Source of the DNA: Trichoplax sp. H2
Taxonomy: Eukaryota; Placozoa; Uniplacotomia; Trichoplacea
Length of the DNA stretch: 64,000 nucleotides
Reading direction: 5' to 3'
Assembly (NCBI GenBank): GCA_003344405.1
Contig: NOWV01000116.1
Location: forward strand, 124,001-188,000
Shown here in pieces: positions 12,443-25,800 of the stretch. The translations under genes were made by a program, and so were the position numbers. How positions within the stretch are numbered: position 1 is the stretch's first letter; each line of letters opens with the position of its first letter. The notes below the pieces were generated by a model. It searched no databases, was not told where the DNA came from, and saw nothing but the letters and a program-made list of their open reading frames with translations.

Positions 12443-15400
12443 ATGTCGGATTTCATAGAAGATCTTAATCCTTTATCAGGTAAATCCTCTTTTAATTAAC
12501 CGGTAAGTACACAGTAAATTAATCATCCACTGAAGGCCAATAACGATGAAATGTTAGTACTAAAATTAGTGTACTCGAGTATGCATAAGTTTACGAATAG
12601 AACGATTGCAAATCTTTCAAAGGCCTACTCAAAAAAGAAGTAGAACGACTAGTAAGGACGAGAGGCTCAAGTAAATATATCCAAGACCTAGGCACCACTC
12701 TTATCCGTATTTAGACTAGATAGGTTGTAATTTAGAGCCCAATATTACAGCAGTATCCTTTAAAATCCTAATCCTTACCATTTGAACCAGAATGATTGTA
12801 AATCTTTTAATCATCTACCCGGAAAGATATTAAACGAATAAGAGCGTGTAACCTAAGCAAAATATATCATTGGCTTCGACACCAATTTTATCCATTTTTT
12901 AGTTGGATAGCTTTAAAATTTTAAAATGTGATACCATAACAGCTTAAAATATTATACTACAGCTCAAATATTCACTAACTAATGACAGAATAGGTTATGA
13001 TAAGTGCGTTAAGTTAAAATAATAAATAAAACTTCCTTCATGATACAGAATTAAACTGTTATTGTTTAGCTATTAGATCATTGTAGATTGCTTTAGATCG
13101 CTTATTTTGAGCGATTTGTGGCGATAGTAATCAATTAAATCAATATACAAACAGATTGCATAACAATATTAGAACTACAATCCATAGTATTGAAAACTAA
13201 GTTGATGCAAGAGCCAAACTAGATTGCAGCGACATTATAAATTTGCCAGGATTGAATTAGCTGTTTATTTACATTACACCATTTTACCATGTTCTTCGTC
13301 ATTATAGATTTCTTAATTGGAGTCCCTGCTACGCTTACAAGCTGCTATATAGTTCGAGAGCAATTTGTCCATCAAATTTTTAGACAGTTACAGGATAAGG
13401 ATTTTATCCAAGGCCACCTATTAGTGTATGGATTGCCTGGCACGGGCAAAACGATTGCTGTTAGCCAAGCTGTCTCATTATGGTCGTTGTCTGCTCCACA
13501 GGAAGAAGATCGGCCGATATTTCGGGTTGCTTATTGGACTAAAATAGGTACATTTCGCTTTATACCAGTTATTTACCAACTAAATCTTCATTAAGTAGTA
13601 AGAGACATTTGTCTAAACTCCTCTTAGAATAAGGCCTTTTTCATGGCTTAATCGAGACGACAGAGTTATCGATAACCTTTCTGTCTTACTTTTAAAGTCT
13701 GACAGTATTTTATAAATGCTATTTTCATATTAGATTGTTTACAGAAACCAAGTACTATTAGTTGCACTTTTATATTTGTAGAAATATCCCATAGTCGCTA
13801 CGTTATTCTTATAAGCTGTAAAAGTTTAAAATGGCAGCATTTTCCGTCAAGGATTTGCTGCAAAATAGCGTTCAGTAAATAATACACACATATTAATACA
13901 CGTATAGTAGAGAGAATCCACATCTTCTACTTCTCGATCATAAAAAAATGAAATTGATTTATGATACTAGCTCAGTGTTTTAAATTTTGAAATATCTAAG
14001 TAAGCATCATAAGAATACTTAGCCAAGGATATAATTCATTCTTTCAAGGCAAATGAAATCCACTTTTCAATACTGTAAATACTTATATAAAGGATTCGCT
14101 GCTTAAAACTTGCTTTCTAGGAAATGTCGACAATGGTAACTTATTCCACATACTAATTCAGCTATGCATCCAAATGGGTTTAAGTTGGGAAAAACGACCT
14201 CGAGATTTAGATGAAGTTACTCCATGCATTGAACAATTTCTGCAGGGTATGCCAACGCCGTTAACATCCGAATTACTTATACCTATAACATGAATAGTAT
14301 GAAGAATGCATCGTATTTATCATTAACTAATGCTTAGGATCGATATGTATTTTCTAGCTAACAGCCACAAGTTTGAGATTCTTTTCATTTTCGACGATAT
14401 ATGGGATAAATCGCATTTAGACTATCTAACATTTGCTAAGAAAGCTGTCTTGACTTCTCGTTTTAACTATCCGCAATGGCAAGAAAACTATCATAGTTTC
14501 ATTAAAGCACCGGTTAGTCATAATTTCTTTCATTCATAAGTATACTAAATATTCTTCCATAGTCTTTCTATTTATAGTGAATAACCGAACCAAGCTTTAG
14601 GTCAAGTAATTAAGAAAGCTCATCAAATAATATTCTCTTAGAATGGTTTATTCGGGCAAATGTAGATTAACATTAAAGATTTAATCCCTATAGGAGCAAT
14701 TTACGTCTGATGAAGTAATACAAGTATTGGACGGTTATATCCATAATCATAATTCACAAATCGTTCTTGAAAGTGAATTGATGACAAGGGTTATTCAGAG
14801 CTGTCAGGGCTTACCTTTAGCCATCTCTTTATTGAGGAGTTTAACTTTGGAAACAGAGGAGCACTGGAAAGAAGTAATTGACATTATGGAGTCAAAACCA
14901 GTGGAGCCCAAATTTCCGGATTATGAATTCAACTTATACGACTTTATTATGATGTGTATTAATAACTTGGAGCCTGAAAAGAATGAATTATTTCAATTAC
15001 TTGGTGTTTTTAAAAGAATTCCCATCCCATTTCGCTCCATTATGTGCTTATGGAAACGTAACGAAGCTGAAGTATATGAAATGATGAAAGTGCTGGATGA
15101 GAAAGCGCTAATTACTTATTATGATAATGTCGATATAAATGCAAGGTATGGCTAATATCCAGTCTGGAGATTTTATTGATTTTATTTATCAATATAGCTT
15201 GGCATAGAAATTTTAATCACTTTAACGATCATATCAACAAAACCGCAGTGTTAATAAAAAAGGATTTGGTTGCATACGTAACCATCTTATGTAAATATAG
15301 TTTACTGTATTAAAGAATCATGGCATATTGCTAAGTTAAATAAAGCAGTGACAATAAATCTGAAATTGAATTTTTAGGCCATAATGAAGAACTCTCTAGC

Positions 15401-18400
15401 TTTAATCGGCTATATTTCTAATTAATTGATATTGCACTAAGCTTAACTGCATTTATAATTAGCCTATCATGATAGTGGATACTGGCTAAAAATATAAAAA
15501 TGTTGACAGTTATCTTTTTCCATATACCGGCAAATTATTAGGTATTGCATCATTCACGATTTAATAATCGACTGTCTGCAGCAACATCCAGATCGCCAAG
15601 AAATAAATCAAATACATATGGCAGAATTAAATAAAAATCTTGTTGAAAACTATTGGCAATTATGGCGAAAACAGCAGTGTAACTACAAAGATGATGGCTA
15701 TTTTTACCAGCATATAATTGACCATGCTATAGAAGCTCGTCATAAAGAAACCCTTCAAGGCCTTATGACCGATTTAAAATGGATGAGAGCTAAAGTTATA
15801 GCATGCAACACCCTCCATTGCCTATATGCAGATATTTTGAAATATATGAAATCTACCCACCTCAGTGAAACTACAGTAAGTTCCCACAAACGGCCTAAAA
15901 TTTACTCATAGCTAGAAACAATGAATATTCTTAAATCTCCTTTACATAACTTCATGTTTACAATTTTGTTGTGTCATCTATTAAATACATCATCTAACAT
16001 TTAATGAGATAAAACTAGTAAATGTCGACGAAATTAATCGGAATTAATCTCTTCATTGTGTAAGCGTTTATAAACGATAGAAACATCGCCTTAGATTATC
16101 AAATTATTAAATTTAAATAGAATTTCGCTCATTTGTGATGTGTCCTTTGCTGCTAATCAGCTCTATTCACATGTAGATTTCTTTATTATAGGCAATTATG
16201 GACATTTCTGAACTATACGACTTTCTACGGCAGAATCAGTCCTATTTCAACTTGGAGAAAATGGACTTTTCACAATTTCTGTTGAGTTGTAGTAGTCATA
16301 ATAGCTGGATTCAAGAGAAAGCACTGCAAATTGTTGACAGTAAAACGAAAGAAGATAATTTCAAATTCCATGTTATGATGACGGCGTAAGTTAATCATGA
16401 CAAGATTCTGAAGATTTCATATCTTGTAAAGTTGTACTATCATATTAATTAATTAATACGAATTATGGGTACTTATTTACAGCTATCCTACTCCATCCTT
16501 CAGCTATCTAACATTTTGGAACAATAACAAACTAATTGGAAGATGCTGGAATGATGTATTACCGCGACTTTCCAATGGCAGTATCGATAATTCAAAAATA
16601 ATCTCCACTCACTATAATGGAACTTTGGATAGCTGTATAGTAGTAAGCTAGCTTTAATAATGCTATAATAGTGAACATAGATGAAGGCGACAGCTTTAGA
16701 TCTTGCAGTTAGACTAAAAATAGGGGTACTAATAGCTCTATTCCTAATAGTTTAAAGATTTTTCACTCTAACTACCGATCATTTCTGTAATTTTCAATTT
16801 GAAGGTAATTGACAACCAAACAGGTGATACAAAGTATAAATTGCCATTGCCAGCAATTTGGGTTGAAGAAGTTCGAATTTCATCAAATAGTAAATTGATG
16901 GCCTATTCAAGCCAAGGGGTAAAATATTCATTTACTCATTATGCCCCTTTAAACATATTAGGTCTTAAAATACAAATTCGATAATCACAGTTTGTACATG
17001 TTCTATGTCTACTTTTATCTATTCTCTCCTTTATTACGCACTTTCCATTCTAAAGGATGAGAACCTAGAAATTTTTGGAAAGTTATAACATCTAACGATA
17101 GTGCATACTGTTTAAGCTTTAATGCATTTACATTTTAATACCATCAATTTTGCACTATTACTCTCTTCAGAGTACAGGTTTCTAAAAGTACTGGTAGTAT
17201 TGAAAGCTACCTAAGATAGTGCAAAAAATAATTATAAGGACCATTTCTTTTACTAGACATGGAAAGTATGCTATATTGACTCTTTCGAACATCTTCCCTT
17301 TATCGATGAAAGTGGCATAAAGCATACATTAGAATGCTGTAATTTCGAATTCTTATCCTGTGAAACTACTCCTGCAATGTTAATGACTTTATCAGTTGAC
17401 CGGATGCATATAATTGTAAGCGTAATAAAGTAATAAGTTTATTTCTTGATTACCCTATTTACTTTATTATAGCTCCGATATAGGTAATATTCCTGTAATA
17501 TAGATTTTGCAGTTTTAATAATTCTGGTAACTGTTTTCATAAGTCTAACTAGTATAAAAGGATACACTATAATGATAGATTTGATAATCGTCTTACTTGA
17601 ACAGTTTCGTGAAGAAAAACTCTTCTTAATGCAAAATGTTATCGTATCTTCGTTATTAAATGTCTAGATATGGGAAGTAAGTGGTAATAAAATCCAACGC
17701 ACAACGAAATCGATAGCAAGCCAACAAGAGATTACTTTATTCCAAACCTTACCTAAAGGTGGTAAATTTCTGCTACTGCGTAAGAAATACAATCAGCATC
17801 AAGGACAACAGGAGAAAGATTGGGTCAATGAATGTCTGATCGAGGTACATATTTTATTATTATTTCATGTAAAAATTAGTAGTTATTTCGTAGCTTTGGG
17901 CTGCTCACAACTGGATAATGATATCCAAACCTTAACGATTCGTTACATGGTTGCAAATCAATTTCACAGCAACTATAATATCTTTAAGGCTGAATTATTA
18001 TAAATCGAACTTAACCAATACAATATTTTAAATTCTATTCATGCGATATTGTAAGAAATCAATCAGTTATTGTCAACTAATACTCTGTAATTATCGAAAT
18101 TTTCGAAGATTTGGAATATACTGCCATTTTTTTGCCATCAATCTATTCGAGTTCCAGGACGAATTAAGTGTGATGGAAATTCATATAGCATAAGTAAACA
18201 TGGAAATAAAGCAATGGAATTAAGTCATGTGCAATACACTTCCAATGATTACCTCAATATTGTTGCGCTATACCATTCCAAAGCCTATAAAGGTTCTGTT
18301 TTAGGCTTATTAACCATGGTAAACCGTGGAAATACATCGATTGATTTTATTACAATGTGGAAAAGACATTTTAAGATAATTCATCATGATCCCAAGTGTA

Positions 18401-21400
18401 TCAACCATTCAGCTATATCCGATGACGGGCAATATTTAGCAATCTTGAATGGTCAGGGTAATCTGATGGTAAGCTAGTATGCATACGAGTACACCTACTA
18501 CATGTTTCTGTAGACGCAGATATTAGGAAATCGTTAGCAAATCTATCAAAAAATGAACGTTGGACTATGTATATACATAAGAAAAAGGTGCCGCTTATTT
18601 CTGGCTAAATTAAACAGATTAAAGATTATAGACCTTCTCCACAGTATCTTCAGTAGTACTACCGTTTTATAATTTACATGTCTCGATCCCGATGTTAGTC
18701 CTCAACTTTGCGGGTTAGTAAAGCATGAAATTCGCTCTCATAATTTGCATTGTCTACCAGCCTACCTTAGAATAGCTTATCACATACATTGATGGAGGCT
18801 AAAATATTGCATATGAAGAGAATAGAAGAAAACAGTTGTATTCATAACAAGCAAAATATCTGTACATTATTGTTAATACCCCGGACTAGTTTTATTTTTA
18901 AGTAAAACTCTCCCTTCATGAATCAATTTCTAATAATATTCAGTTTAATCTCACGATTGCAAGAATATTAACCATATAATTTTGGGATTTAATCTATGCA
19001 CAAGTGATGCAATAGAACCCTACCTGTACCCATGGTTAATAGTCAATTAATTTAATCTCATGATTGCAAGAATATGTGAATAATATAATTGCAGGGTTTC
19101 GCATATGTGCACATGATGCAATAGAATCCTGTATGTATCCATTATTAATATTTAATTTAATCTCATGATTGGAAGAATATTTGAAGTATATATATTTAGG
19201 GTTTTATGCATGCGTAAGTGATGTAGATGGGTCCCTATCTGCATCCTTTATTAATAATTAATTTTTATCCTTACGCTTGCAAGAATAGTTGCCCTATATA
19301 ATTTTATGGTTTCATATATGCTTAAGGTGATACAGTATGACCCTACCCATATTCATTATGATTTTAGTGAACCTTTTATAGTTGTAATCGATAGTTGTTA
19401 AAAATCTACGCTATATTTAGCTTACCAAAATTAGCAGTAACTTGTAATCACTTCTTCAAAACCAACAGGTTTTTCGAATCGACGGCAATAGTATTAGTGA
19501 ATATGTAATTATAAACTGCATGCAAACTATACGTCAACTACTATTTGTTCCCACTGGCTACGATCTATTAACGTACGATTGCTCATCTCAAAAACTTTAT
19601 GGATTTACAGTAACAGGTAAAACCGATTTTCAAATATTGCTAATGATGAGCATAAAACTATTTAGAAATTATTTAAAGAAGCAAAGGATATTATTTATCC
19701 ATTATACAATATAGATCGTAATTTGAAATGGCAAAAGATGGATAGCGAGAGCAAAATAGCGTTTCGCCAATGTCATAACGAAGATTACAATTGCGGTAAA
19801 GTACTTGATTCCAGTTGCACCTTTATCGATTGTATTCCATACGTCACCAAGCTCATGAAGATGAACGATGAAAGTCTAAGACTAATAGTAAGTTACATGG
19901 ACTACTTTGGATTACGTTTCATCATAATAAGCAGATTCTGCGTAGATTTATTATGATAACTTACCGTTTAACAGCATCTGTAGTCTATTCTTCAGTAATT
20001 TGATTTGGAAAATGATAACTTCTGCTGTTTTTAGTATTTGAAAATCGAGCGAGCAGCAACTTTTTTAAGTTCCATAATTATGAATACTAAAATAGAAATC
20101 ATAATCAAATTTACAATACTTGAATGACCTAGAATACGTTCAGTACATTCACCTATAAATAATTTAATTACAGCTAAATATTATCAACAGTTAGTTTCTG
20201 CATATATGGTCAGTTTAATATTGTATTTTCATCGCAATTCTGCGGAATTCCTCACGTGTAAAATATTAAGATACTCAAGAATAGGAAAATTTCTAATAGG
20301 TCTATACCGGAGAATCTTTAGAAGCTATATCCAAGTGTAACCTGGGCGAATATAAGTGTGAAAGAAAGTATAGCTGCTTCTTATTTCATAATCTAGATTC
20401 AATCGTTGTCGTTCAACGCTATAAATGCAATCAAACACATTGGACCAAGCTAGTAACTACTTCTCATTGGCATTTTAGCTTAGTTCAGGTGAGGAGATGA
20501 TGTCCAAAGCTGAAATGATTCGTCTGCTGTACTATTATGAGATTTACTTAGAAACGGCAGCTGCTAAAACTGTAAACACATCTAATTAAGAATACCCATG
20601 CTACGGTCAATCCTGGGAATCGGGTACCCATACATCCGAATTATGAAATAGAAGATATTAACTAATGATGGGGACAGATACTACTAACCTATGTTTACAT
20701 TAATGCCGTAACTTACCACACAATGTCTTGTCCTAATCTATAAGTCAATTTTATGATTCAAAAAAACTATCCAGCATCGTCACTTCATTGATCAAAACTG
20801 CTAGAAGCGTATACGCTGCTAGCGTATATAGTAATTATCCTTGCCAAAATAGTAGTACATAATTATTATAATAATTATAATTATAATCAAGAGTATCCGC
20901 TCATTCAGATTATAAAATTCAAGATATTAACTTACAGTGGGAATAAACAACTAATATACCTTAAAACTAGTAATTTAACTTTCAATAGACTTTCTTGTCC
21001 TAATTTTATTAACCAATTTTATACTCAAAGAGATCTACCAGCAGCGTTACTTCATTAGTCAAGATAGCTAGGTGCTGGCACATGCGGCAATTATTCTCGC
21101 AAATAGAGTAGTCTAATTAATTATGTAACATTGAAGAAAAAGTTCCAAAGTGTTTTCTAATCAAAAATAAAATCGCTCCCCTTAATCCGTCATTCGACAG
21201 TAGATAATTGATAGAATTTTTACTCTAATTTATATACGATTAAAATAGCGCGCTAACGCCAATAACGAATTTCTAAAAGTTAATAGAAGAATATTATTCT
21301 TGGAAATAAGTCAAATTATTGTCTTAACATAATCACAGAGACAGTTAAATTCCCATTCTTAGCTTAATAACGCTTAATGGTACATTATTTTAATATCTAT

Positions 21401-22811
21401 GCAATAATGTATGGTTTTGTTGTTATATTAAGACTAAATATCATTCGTCATGAGTCTTCTTAAGATAACCAAAGCGAACTTTTCTAATGTTATTTATTAG
21501 TATGACAACGTACAAATGCCAGCAGCTGATTCCAAACAAGTAGAACATATCTTTGATAATTCAGATTATAACCTAACGATCACGGAAGCAGTATATAGAG
21601 CAAGTGATAAAAAATTGATATTCATTCTAAAAATGCTAGTAAGTAAATGGATTTCGCTATGACTACATGCACATCATTTTAATACTCTAAATATTTGGAT
21701 ATTAACTAATCCACTTTTAATTTGCTTTTTATAATAATATAGTATCCGGATTTATTCCAGAAGTTTGCAATTTTTATTATTGATCGACCTAGTGGTAATA
21801 AGGTGATCTACTGTGAAAACGTTCATAATATCCAACTATCGACTATGATCTACTGTGACGATCGAAACTGTATCCTCCATCAGTGGTTGATAAATGGAGA
21901 CCACGCCATCAAGGTATATATATATGTTATATAACTTTACGGCTAATTTGTAATAATATAAGGATTAGTTAATAATTTCATTCTTTGCCATGCAGTGGTA
22001 TAGAATTGGGGATGATATCAACAAAAGTGCGCTAGTAAAGGAGCATCAATATAAATACTCTAATGGATTAGCTTGCAAAATTGATACACCAAATAAGAAA
22101 TCATTGCAAGATGTAAACTTGCTCATTTCTCCATGGGACACCATAAGCATGTTGGAAACCTTTAACACCGCGGATACAGAGCTATTTGTAAGTTGTTGTG
22201 GCTATGATTCAAAGTATGCAATATACTGACCAATGTTTTGTTATTCTCCGAAGTTAAATCACTCCTTAATTCCAAGTCTCATTTTTTAAAACGATCAATT
22301 TATAATATAATTTAAATTGAAACTTGTTAATACTTTGCCTACCTAGATTAAATATTCAAATAAATCGAAAGAGTGCTGTATATTGCAAAATGGAGATGAA
22401 AAAATGGTATAGAGTTATTTAATAACATTAAGTATCCGAGCATACATTTATTAATCTAAAAAAGAATCATTACCTTAATATAAATCTACCTGTTTCTAGA
22501 TGTTTCATCTTAGTCGTCGTCGACTTTTTATGAAAAATTACAAGTGGATAGGAAAATTTTTCGATTTTAATGCAGTTTATCAACCTACGGTCAATTTCCC
22601 ATCAACTTATTGGCTAAATCAATTTTTCATTGTTCTTGATCGAGATCATCGTAGAATTTGTTTTTATGATACTGTCAATATGAATTTAATACAAGTTTAT
22701 GACTCACCTCTCAACTTTAATTTGATTAGAGCTGACTGCAATAAAGCCCAATCCTTACTTTTATGCCAGTATGAAAACCATCAATATGGTATTCTTAAAC
22801 CAGTATACTAG
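12443..22811 (+). CDS. Apaf-1-like NB-ARC/WD40 protein without recognisable CARD
   Basis: Apaf-1/CED-4-class ATPases assemble caspase-activating apoptosomes in the cytosol. Exons: 12443-12479, 13308-13547, 14121 to about 14246/14256, about 14337-14512, 14694-15145, 15542-15875, 16192-16385, 16483-16642, 16805-16918, 17257-17415, 17668-17844, 18109-18468, 19469 to about 19616, about 19690-19887, 20300-20488, 21501-21638, 21743-21913, 21996-22187, 22347-22406 and 22500-22811, about 1,300 codons (human APAF1 is 1,248 aa). NB-ARC motifs are intact: Walker A GLPGTGKT, Walker B LFIFDDIW, sensor-like VLTSR, GLPLA, and the MHD-equivalent IHDLIID. A helical domain follows, close to human APAF1 (YQHIIDHAIEARHK, LKWMRAKV). 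The C-terminal half is a very divergent beta-propeller region with WD-like ends (TWKVC, IWEVSGN, IWNIL). Exon 1 gives ATG with A at -3 and encodes only 12 residues before joining NB-ARC in phase, so no CARD is present in this model. The junctions near 14250-14337 and 19616-19700 are uncertain. Confidence 0.85.
18944..19368. repeat. Intronic tandem repeat, four units of about 106 bp
   Basis: The block tttaatctca followed by tgattgcaagaatat recurs at about 18944, 19051, 19156 and 19262, with steps of 105-107 bp. Each unit also carries a gatgcaatagaa-like word. The array lies wholly in the 1-kb intron between Apaf-1-like exons 18109-18468 and 19469-19616. Confidence 0.8.
20600..21105. repeat. 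Diverged direct duplication in an intron, offset about 270 bp
   Basis: The stretch at about 20600-20845 is echoed at about 20880-21105. Shared words include agatattaact, cttgtcctaat, caattttat, and a CAGC-GT-ACTTCATT-type block in the same order. It lies in the intron between the exons ending at 20488 and starting at 21501. No coding potential. Confidence 0.55.
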
Positions 22812-25800
22812 GAGGAATACTCATTTCCGGAACATCCTTTACAATCATGCCAGGAGTTTCAGTTAATTGATTACAAATAATTCAAATTTTATGCCTAGCG
22901 TAATTATACTATAAATATCTAACTGATAACTGGAACAGAACGGCTTTATTGGTTGGTGTAAGATAATTATTGCTCTATTTCTAAACTAATTAAACAACAT
23001 TCGTATAGTATACGCAGGATTTTGTGAGGCTAAGGTATTCAGATGTCTATCTTGGCACATGTCAGCAGATGTTATAATGCAAAATGGTAGATACAACCTG
23101 TATTGTAACTCGTCTCGGGTATGCAGAATTGAAGCTTTGCAGTATTATCTAACCTGTTAAATAATGTTCTCGTCGTCCGATAGTATCAGAACGTATTTTG
23201 CTGCTCAGCTATAGTATCGAAGCCTTTGAAAAATGATTTTCTTAGTATCATTTTAAAGATGGTTGTTATTTTCACCGTCAGAAGGCAAATAACGAACAGG
23301 AATCTATTAAATTATTTGAACTAGCGACATTGTAGTTGTGAAAGCAATATTACTTCTGATCTGTACATGATATCATAATAACTCATTGCATAATGTATCT
23401 AATATTAATCCCACGGTAAAATGTATATAAATTTTCTACTTCCAAATCATTTTATTAAATAGTAGTGTATCAACTGGTTTGTTGTATATTAATCCAATGC
23501 AAGGCCGATTTAGGCTAATTAATTTAAAAATGATCAAAGCTTTTTTTATTAAATAAAAGTCAGATTTAATTTATCCATTTTGCTAGGAATAATTATGTAA
23601 TATTAGTCCATCTAATAAATCTGGAAAAGTAAGTCAGAAAGTATTTATTCCATCTATACAGAAACAAGGATAAATAAAGAAATCAATTGAAGGTTGAAGT
23701 AATCTAGTAAGAAATTCTACTATAATATTACTGTGCGTAACACATAGAATTTCAGAAGTTGAACGTTTGATATCGAAATCGAATCATTTTTATTATGACG
23801 CAAAATGCTATTTAGTAACGAATTTAGTTAACAAACCATGGATCGAATAGCAAGTATGAATGTAAGCTATAACGTAACTGCTTGATTTGGATTTGAAACT
23901 AATACAGACTGCCATCTCGATGTTGTAATATAGAACTACTTCCAGCCTTACAGTATCTAGTCACACAAGGATATTAGGCCTCTCTGTAGTGGTTAAAAGA
24001 GTCTATTACTTAAAAAATATTACCGTTAAATTTTACCGTAGTAGAACTTAAATTGACACAATTACACACCTGCACACCTAGCTTAAGGTTGTCGACCCAC
24101 TCCCACTCCAAGGAGTTTTATACATTTCTAGAAAGGATTAATGATAAACATGTTTTCCCAATCCCTATTTCAGTCAGTTCAACTAAGATCTTATTTTTGC
24201 TTCCTGTACTATTCCTTACTCAAATTTATATTTAATATGGGCCTTGTGAGTGCAAGACCCCAAGCTACGTATGATTGCCATTCCTCACTTTGGGCTAATC
24301 ATACGTCATCTACTAAGATGTGTCGGTGCCGCCTATCAAGGCGCCATGTAGTCCTACTTAACCGTACGACTAACATCCCTAGTATTATCCACTAATAATC
24401 CGATCGGCCTATTACACCTGATAGAGTGCCACTAACACCGCTAATCTACTATCTTATTTACTCGGGGCTCAGCGTAGTCTAGTTTTCCTACAGATACAAT
24501 ACTAAGGCAACATATAATTTAAATCTAAATCAAAAATATTTAAAATCAAGCACAAAATTGGTTAGCTAAACTTTACCAATATTTGGAATGTAATGTATAA
24601 AATGTCATGGTATGTTGCCATGAATTTTAAGGCTATACAGACGAGGTGATAATTCTAAAACATTACTGCTGCTCTTTTCAGGCCAAAATATTTTAAAATC
24701 GAGTACGTCTGTTAATTTAGCTGAATTTTATTAATACTTAGAACACAATGCAAAAAATGTGAATTATTTATTTTAAGAACAGTCTTGAAATGATTAGATA
24801 CGATAAATAAAATTCGATCATTTTTCGACCTTATTTAGAGCTATGTAAACGCAGAGTTTATCGCTTTATGACGTTGCTCATTAAAGGATACTAGTAATGC
24901 ACAATACGATGATTATCGTCTAGAGTAATTTCTGATAACTTTTGAAATTTTAGAATAATTCTGTACCTATTTTTAGCCAATATTAGGTGGTTACACGTAT
25001 AGCCATAATGCCGCAATACCTTCATATTGTAATGAATTAAATAAATATAATTCCTATTATGAGTAGATGCCAACACTACCGACTTCTAGAAGAGTTAGGC
25101 AAATTAAACAGATCATAGCCAACCTTAGCAAGGCCATTACCTGCACGTTTTGCTGTATTAATATAGCATCGATAAAGAAAATTCATTTGATTTCATGATT
25201 TAAATTAACCGCGTTAGGATAGAAAGTTTAAAAATTGAAAGCTATTCTATAATGACATATAGTGACAATAACTTAATCTATCACAGAAATTAAATTCATA
25301 GGGAACGGTAGTATCTAATTATAAGAATTAATTATCCATAATCCCAGCTTGTATTGTAAGTGTGATGTATGTAGAAAATAGTTAAAAATAAAAAGTGGGT
25401 ATATAACAAGCTAATGATCACAGTAATCGAATTTTGATTTATATTACCGGTATATTATGACTTTAATTGCAGTTATTACAGGAAATAAGTTGATCTTCCA
25501 CAGTTAACTACAGAATAATAAAATGGCATATGGAAGAATTTTAAGGAAGAGGAGATAAAAGTTACTCTTGAAATTTGAGAATTGTTTGCACAATTGTAAA
25601 AGACGAAATTATTTAAATTATAACTGAAAATTATCATTTCCATAATAGATTCTAGGAGAAGCTTTTACAAGCTTTTAATAATTTCTAAATATCTCACGAT
25701 AATTATATTAGGTATGGTCATGTTATGTTTCTCACTAACAATTCAGTTTATAATTTGGACCATTTACATTAAATTAGGAGTAACTTTGCGTATGATAGAT

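Noticed and set aside
24050-24480. GC-richer patch considered as an RNA gene or decayed transposon
   Set aside because: No terminal repeats, no conserved RNA signature and no ORF beyond 84 codons.
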